Shown here one piece after another: positions 5,228 through 9,253 of a DNA stretch of 9,253 nucleotides. Numbering within the stretch: the first letter of the stretch is position 1; every line of letters begins with the position of its first letter. Source of the DNA: CAIWHR01 sp040006895 (GTDB taxonomy: Bacteria > Pseudomonadota > Gammaproteobacteria > Burkholderiales > Casimicrobiaceae). The stretch is taken from the NCBI GenBank assembly GCA_040006895.1, contig JBDTWB010000165.1, positions 1-9,253 on the forward strand. Reading direction: 5' to 3'. The notes beneath the pieces are model-generated. The model made no database searches. It worked only from the letters and a program-made list of their open reading frames with translations, and was not told where the DNA came from. The position numbers were made by a program, and so were the translations under genes.

Positions 5228-6613
5228 ATGTCCTCCGCGTCCCTTCCGCTAGACCCTCTTACCGCACTGTCACCGCTCGATGGCCGCTACGCTGCCAAGG
5301 TGGCGGCATTGCGCGCCCATTTCAGCGAGTTCGGGCTCATCCGCGCGCGGGTCCGGGTCGAGGTCGCGTGGCTCCTCGCCCTCGCGCACGAGCCGGCCAT
5401 CGCGGAGATCGAGGCGTTCGACCCTGCCGATGTCGCCCGGCTCACGGCCGCGGTCGATGCCTTCGGCGTGGACGATGCGCGACGGGTGAAGGAGATCGAG
5501 CGCACCACCAACCACGACGTCAAGGCGATCGAGTACTGGCTGAAGGAGCGTGCGGGCGACAGCGCCGCGCTCGCGGCCGTGGGCGAGTTCATCCACTTCG
5601 CCTGCACCTCGGAGGACATCAACAACCTGTCGCATGCGCTGATGCTCCGGGCCGCGCTGGACGACGAGCTGCTGCCGACCCTCGCCACCATCACGGCGTC
5701 GATCCGGTCGCTGGCGCACGCTCACGCGGCGCTGCCCATGCTGGCCCGGACGCACGGCCAACCCGCGACGCCGACCACCTTGGGCAAGGAGATGGCCAAC
5801 GTGGTCGCCCGGCTCGACCGCGCCGTGACGGCGATCACCCGCGTCCCGCTCAAGGGCAAGATGAACGGCGCCGTGGGCAACTACAACGCCCATCTCGCCG
5901 CCTACCCCGATGTCGACTGGGAGCGCTTCGCAGCCGGGGTGGTCGCCGGCCTCGGCCTCGAGTTCAATCCGTACACGACCCAGATCGAGCCGCACGATTA
6001 CATGGCCGAGCTGTTCGACGCCATCGCCCGCGTCAACACCGTCCTCATCGACTTCGATCGCGACATCTGGGGTTACGTGAGCCTCGGCTATTTTCGGCAG
6101 CGGACGCGCGAAGGCGAGGTCGGCTCGTCGACGATGCCCCACAAGGTGAATCCGATCGACTTCGAGAACTCCGAAGGCAACCTGGGGCTCGCCAATGCCC
6201 TGCTTCGCCACCTCGCCGAGAAGCTGCCGGTCTCGCGCTTCCAGCGCGATCTCACCGATTCCACCGTGCTGCGCAACATGGGCGTTGCGCTCGGCTATTC
6301 GCTGCTCGGCTGGACATCGCTCCTGCAGGGCCTGCCCAAGCTCGAGGCGGATCCGGTGCGTCTCGCCGCCGATCTCGACGCGAACTGGGAAGTGCTCGCG
6401 GAGCCGATCCAGACCGTGATGCGTCGTTATGGCGTGGCCAATCCCTACGAGCGGCTGAAGGCGCTCACCCGCGGCCGCACCGGCATGACCCAGGCCACCC
6501 TGCAGGCGTTCATCGACACGCTCGAAATCCCCGCGGATGCCAAGGCACGCCTCACGGCACTGACACCCGCGACTTATATCGGCCGCGCCGCCGAGCTCGC
6601 ACGGCGGGTGTAG
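5228..6613 (+). CDS. purB: Adenylosuccinate lyase
   Basis: Cytoplasmic enzyme of purine synthesis that catalyses two beta-eliminations: SAICAR to AICAR plus fumarate, and adenylosuccinate to AMP plus fumarate. The 461-residue product matches the E. coli-type PurB closely along its whole length: LTALSPLDGRY (11-21), ERTTNHDVKAIEY (91-103), the TSEDINNLSHALM segment (127-139), RTHGQPATP with the catalytic histidine His176, KGKMNGAVGNYNAH, NPYTTQIEPHDY, and the fumarase/aspartase superfamily signature GSSTMPHKVNP (299-309) with the flexible-loop catalytic serine. WEVLAEPIQTVMRRYG near the C-terminus is also typical. The ATG at 5228 lacks a clear Shine-Dalgarno sequence. No better ATG or GTG start exists, because the LSPLDGRY motif begins only about 13 residues in. 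A short GC hairpin (5182-5194) lies in the gap after the preceding gene, so purB may be read through from it or have its own promoter. It converges with dedA. Confidence 0.97.
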   Translation: MSSASLPLDPLTALSPLDGRYAAKVAALRAHFSEFGLIRARVRVEVAWLLALAHEPAIAEIEAFDPADVARLTAAVDAFGVDDARRVKEIERTTNHDVKAIEYWLKERAGDSAALAAVGEFIHFACTSEDINNLSHALMLRAALDDELLPTLATITASIRSLAHAHAALPMLARTHGQPATPTTLGKEMANVVARLDRAVTAITRVPLKGKMNGAVGNYNAHLAAYPDVDWERFAAGVVAGLGLEFNPYTTQIEPHDYMAELFDAIARVNTVLIDFDRDIWGYVSLGYFRQRTREGEVGSSTMPHKVNPIDFENSEGNLGLANALLRHLAEKLPVSRFQRDLTDSTVLRNMGVALGYSLLGWTSLLQGLPKLEADPVRLAADLDANWEVLAEPIQTVMRRYGVANPYERLKALTRGRTGMTQATLQAFIDTLEIPADAKARLTALTPATYIGRAAELARRV

Positions 6614-6632
6614 GCGCGCCCCTGCGTGCGCT

Positions 6633-6646
6633 CGGCGGTCACGCCG
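6633..6646. terminator. Short hairpin between convergent purB and dedA
   Basis: CGGCG, loop GTCA, CGCCG: a 5-bp perfect stem filling the end of the 33-base gap between the purB stop and the dedA stop. It could serve both directions, but it is short and has no T-run on either side. Confidence 0.3.
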
Positions 6647-7309
6647 TCATCCCGCCCCCGGGCCTCCCACTCGACGGCGGCGTGCCTTGCGCTCCTGCCA
6701 GAACGTGCGTCCTGCCGGGATCATGGTCACCACCACGATGCCCAGGACGATCAGCGGCAGGTGCGCCTTGACCCAGGGTATGTTGCCGAAAAGGTAGCCG
6801 CCGTAGGTGAGCGAGGCGATCCAGCAGATGGCGCCGATGACGTTGTACGACAGGAACTTGGCATAGCGCATCCCGGCCACGCCCGCCAGGAACGGCGCGA
6901 ACGTGCGGACGATGGGAATGAAGCGGCCGATGATGATGGTGAAGCCGCCGTAGCGGTCGAAGAACGCCTGCGTGCGCCGCAGATGCACCTGGCGGAAGAA
7001 GCGCGAGTCAGGTCGGTCGAACACCCGCGGTCCGACGAAATGGCCGATGGCGTAATTGACGGTGTCGCCGGCGACCGCCGCGACGATCAGGATCGCGACC
7101 AGCACGTGCACGTTGAGGCCCGCGCCCGCCACCACGGTCCCGGCGATGAACAGGATCGAATCGCCGGGCAGGAAGGGAAATACGACGAGACCGGTCTCGG
7201 CGAAGATGATCACGAAGAGCAGGGCGTACAGCCAGTGCCCGTAGCGCACTCCGAGTTCCGCCACGTTCGCGTCGAGCGCGAAGACGGAGTACAGCAGCGT
7301 GGTCAGCAT
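6647..7309 (-). CDS. dedA: DedA family inner-membrane protein
   Basis: Polytopic inner-membrane protein of the DedA (SNARE-associated/VTT) superfamily. Members are linked to proton-motive-force-dependent membrane homeostasis, and some recycle undecaprenyl phosphate or flip phospholipids. The 220-residue product aligns well with E. coli DedA from AELGVRYGHWLYALLF onward: FAETGLVVFPFLPGDSILF (36-54), AGDTVNYAIG (80-89), YGGFTIIIGRFIPIVRTFAP (120-139), YNVIGAICW (155-163) and a basic tail (206-213). The charged residues Glu38, Asp50, Arg129 and Arg135 sit where E. coli YqjA has its required E39, D51, R130 and R136, so the protein should be active. The start at 7309 has no obvious Shine-Dalgarno sequence. 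The frame is open further upstream, but that stretch is antisense-free shadow of the secF coding sequence. It follows secF by 47 bases on the same strand and is probably the last gene of a secD-secF-dedA transcript. Confidence 0.93.
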   Translation of the reverse strand: MLTTLLYSVFALDANVAELGVRYGHWLYALLFVIIFAETGLVVFPFLPGDSILFIAGTVVAGAGLNVHVLVAILIVAAVAGDTVNYAIGHFVGPRVFDRPDSRFFRQVHLRRTQAFFDRYGGFTIIIGRFIPIVRTFAPFLAGVAGMRYAKFLSYNVIGAICWIASLTYGGYLFGNIPWVKAHLPLIVLGIVVVTMIPAGRTFWQERKARRRRVGGPGAG

Positions 7310-7356
7310 GGGCGGATCGAGGGAGGTGGGCGGCGCGGACCCCGATCGGACGCCTG

Positions 7357-8301
7357 CTAGGGCAGGATCTTTTCCCCCTCGGGCCCGGTCTTCTTGCGCT
7401 CCGGCTTGACGAGGTCCTCGCGCGAGACACCCATCCACATCACCAGCGGCGCCATCACCAGCACCGACGAGTAGATGCCGAACAGGATGCCGATGGTCAG
7501 CGCCAACGCGAAGTAGTGCAGGGTCTCGCCGCCGAAGATCAGCATCGAGGTCACCATGAGCTGGGTGCTCCCGTGGGTGATGATGGTCCGCGACATGGTG
7601 GTGGTGATGGCATTGTCGATGACGTGGGTGACCGTCGCCTTGCGCATCTTGCGGAAATTTTCGCGGATCCGGTCGGCGACCACCACCGACTCGTTCACCG
7701 AGTAGCCCAGGACAGCGAGCACCGCCGCCAGCACCGGCAGGGAGAACTCCCACTGGAACAGGGCGAAGAAGCCCAGGATGATGATCACGTCGTGCAGGTT
7801 GGCCACGATCGCGGCGACCGCGAAGCGCCACTCGAAGCGCATCGCCAGGTAGCCGACGATGCCGAGCGATACCAGCAGTAACGCCAGGGCGCCGTTTTCG
7901 TAGAGCTCCTTGCCCACCTGCGGCCCGACGAACTCGACCCGCTGCTGGGTCGCGGACGGGTCGTCCGCCTTGAGGGCACTCATGACACGCTCCGAGAGCT
8001 GGGCGGTCGAGACGCCTTCCTTGAGCGGGAGCCGGATGAGGGCATTGGTCGCGGTGCCGAAGCTTTGCACCGAATACTCGCCCAGGCCGAGCTTGTCGAT
8101 CGCCCCACGGACGCGATTGAAGTCGACGGCGTGCGAATAGGCGACCTCGACCACCGTCCCGCCGCGGAAGTCCACGCCAAAATTGAGGCCGCGCGTCGCG
8201 AGCAGGATCACCGCGGCGATGAATGTCACGGCCGAGATGATGTTGAACACCAGAGCGTGCCGCATGAACGGCACGTCGCGGCGGAAGCGGAAGAATTCCA
8301 T
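7357..8301 (-). CDS. secF: Protein translocase subunit SecF
   Basis: Inner-membrane subunit of the SecDF complex, which uses the proton motive force to pull exported proteins through SecYEG from the periplasmic side. The 314-residue product (E. coli: 323) has TM1 at about 15-35, the family motif GLNFGVDFRGGTVVEV (38-53), a periplasmic P4-type domain (about 54-130) and RVEFVGPQVGKEL (121-133), followed by five more membrane segments from about 137 to 292. Conserved elements include ANLHDVIIILGFF (167-179), GYSVNESVVVADRIRENFR (199-217) and TTTMSRTIITHGST (233-246), containing Arg238, the equivalent of the proton-relay arginine. The usual Asp in the VND motif is Glu204 here. I start at the ATG at 8301 (MEFFRFRRDVPFM) because the longer open frame to 8364 overlaps secD and adds a low-complexity tail; no strong ribosome binding site is visible. 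It lies 25 bases after secD. Confidence 0.96.
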   Translation of the reverse strand: MEFFRFRRDVPFMRHALVFNIISAVTFIAAVILLATRGLNFGVDFRGGTVVEVAYSHAVDFNRVRGAIDKLGLGEYSVQSFGTATNALIRLPLKEGVSTAQLSERVMSALKADDPSATQQRVEFVGPQVGKELYENGALALLLVSLGIVGYLAMRFEWRFAVAAIVANLHDVIIILGFFALFQWEFSLPVLAAVLAVLGYSVNESVVVADRIRENFRKMRKATVTHVIDNAITTTMSRTIITHGSTQLMVTSMLIFGGETLHYFALALTIGILFGIYSSVLVMAPLVMWMGVSREDLVKPERKKTGPEGEKILP

Positions 8302-8326
8302 GAGGGATCCGGAGAGGGCGGTGGGG

Positions 8327-9253
8327 TCAGGCGGCGTGCGTCGTGGGCTTCCAGACCTGCCCAATGGAAATCCGCTCGAGCTTCTTCTTGCGCCCGTAGA
8401 TCAGGTTGACCAGTCCGCGCGAGACAACGACCGCGGAGAACATGGAGGTCAGGATGCCGAGCACGTGGACCACCGCGAAGCCGCGCACCGGGCCGGTGCC
8501 GAAGATGAAAAGCGCGATGCCCGCGATCAGGGTGGTGACGTTGGAGTCCAGGATCGTGCCCCACGCGCGCTCGTAGCCGGCCTGGATGGCGGCTTGGGGG
8601 GTCGCGCCCCAGCGCAGCTCCTCGCGGATGCGCTCGTTGATCAGCACGTTCGAATCGATGGCCATGCCCAGTGTCAGGGCGATGGCCGCGATGCCGGGCA
8701 GGGTCAGGGTCGCCTGCAGCATCGACAGGATCGACACCAGCAGCAGCAGGTTGACCGACAGGGCGATCGTCGAGATCACCCCCATGAGCAGGTAGTAGCT
8801 GCAAATGAACAGCGACAGCACCACGAAGCCCCACATCACCGAGTGAAAGCCCTTCTCGATGTTGTCCTTGCCGAGACTCGGGCCGACGGTGCGCTCCTCG
8901 ACGATCTCCATCGGCGCCGCCAGCGCGCCCGCCCGCATGAGCAGCGCGATGTCGTTGGCCTCGCGGGTGCTCATCCGCCCGCTGATCTGCACCCGGCCAC
9001 CGCCGATTTCCTCGCGGATCACCGGCGCCGTGATGACCTCGGCCTTGCCTTTCTCGACCAGCACGACCGCCATGCGCTTGCCGACGTTCTCGCGCGTAAT
9101 CTCCTTGAAGATGCGCGCGCCGGCGCCATCCAGGTTGACGTGCACGGCCGGCTCGTTAGTGCGCTGGTCGAAGCCCGACTGGGCGTCGCTGATCCGGTCG
9201 CCGGTCAGCACGACCTGGCGCTTGACCAGGACCGGCTGGCCGCCGCGCTCGGT
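8327..9253 (-). CDS. secD: Protein translocase subunit SecD, C-terminal part (cut by window edge)
   Basis: Partner of SecF in the SecDF export motor. Only the last 308 residues are present; the reading frame runs off the right edge at 9253 with no start codon needed inside. The GTG at 9211 is internal and not a start. Visible parts are the end of the periplasmic P1 region (GDRISDAQSGFD, 18-29 of the fragment), the domain ending in LLMRAGALAAPMEIVEER (104-121), GPSLGKDNIEKG (124-135), and then the six-helix membrane domain. The key motif LTLGMAIDSNVLINERIREE (193-212) carries Asp200, the equivalent of E. coli SecD D519, and the fragment ends in a basic LIYGRKKKLERISIG tail. Ala-to-Ser within the DANVLI motif is a mild change. 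secF follows 25 bases downstream, so the two are surely one operon. yajC, which usually precedes secD, would lie outside the window. Confidence 0.97.
   Translation of the reverse strand, partial: TERGGQPVLVKRQVVLTGDRISDAQSGFDQRTNEPAVHVNLDGAGARIFKEITRENVGKRMAVVLVEKGKAEVITAPVIREEIGGGRVQISGRMSTREANDIALLMRAGALAAPMEIVEERTVGPSLGKDNIEKGFHSVMWGFVVLSLFICSYYLLMGVISTIALSVNLLLLVSILSMLQATLTLPGIAAIALTLGMAIDSNVLINERIREELRWGATPQAAIQAGYERAWGTILDSNVTTLIAGIALFIFGTGPVRGFAVVHVLGILTSMFSAVVVSRGLVNLIYGRKKKLERISIGQVWKPTTHAA

Noticed and set aside
5270..6771. Long alternative frames over purB (minus strand 5270-6211, plus strand 5368-6771)
   Set aside because: PurB matches its family from end to end in the main frame. 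The alternatives are low-complexity Arg/Ala/Gly-rich products caused by GC bias.
7310..7831. Extended upstream frame of dedA over secF
   Set aside because: The extra 174 residues lie on the same strand as secF in another frame and are Arg/Gly/His-rich. Similarity to E. coli DedA begins only after the ATG at 7309.
9209..9211. GTG as a possible start of secD
   Set aside because: The reading frame continues upstream to the window edge with SecD-like sequence (ending KRQVVLTGD), so this codon is internal and the gene is cut by the window.

Overview
The window is high-GC DNA with the look of a chromosomal segment from a betaproteobacterium. I base this on the protein sequences: a class I fumarase, an E. 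coli-type PurB, a UPF0114/YqhA-type membrane protein with a conserved-looking N-terminal extension, and a SecF carrying a Val-Asn-Glu-Ser motif that I recall from betaproteobacteria. Family or genus cannot be fixed from sequence reading alone. There are no IS elements, CRISPR repeats, tRNA/rRNA genes, phage genes or attachment sites. It reads as an ordinary housekeeping region, and I did not find a convincing new multi-gene system.

Layout: 1-289 holds no supported gene, only a short imperfect direct repeat and a weak hairpin. On the minus strand, a UPF0114/YqhA-like membrane protein (2465-1839) is followed 16 bases later by class I fumarase fumA (1822-290), almost certainly one operon. A 372-base intergenic region (2466-2837) carries the divergent control regions. 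On the plus strand come an MHS-type MFS symporter with a large extra periplasmic loop (2838-4502), a 172-base spacer with strong hairpins, a small unrecognised protein (4675-5178) and purB (5228-6613). purB converges with a minus-strand group that reads secD (cut by the right edge), secF, then dedA (ends at 6647).

Functionally, the left and centre touch fumarate and central carbon metabolism. FumA interconverts fumarate and malate, PurB releases fumarate twice in purine synthesis, and the symporter between them belongs to a family that includes dicarboxylate/alpha-ketoacid carriers, though its substrate is unknown. The right end is membrane biogenesis: SecD/SecF use the proton motive force to help protein export, and DedA is a proton-motive-force-linked membrane protein of the lipid-carrier flippase/scramblase superfamily.

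The items most worth a second look are the roughly 115-residue cysteine-paired periplasmic insertion in the symporter, the strong hairpins behind that gene, the unknown 167-residue protein, and the Asp-to-Glu change at the SecF proton-relay position.
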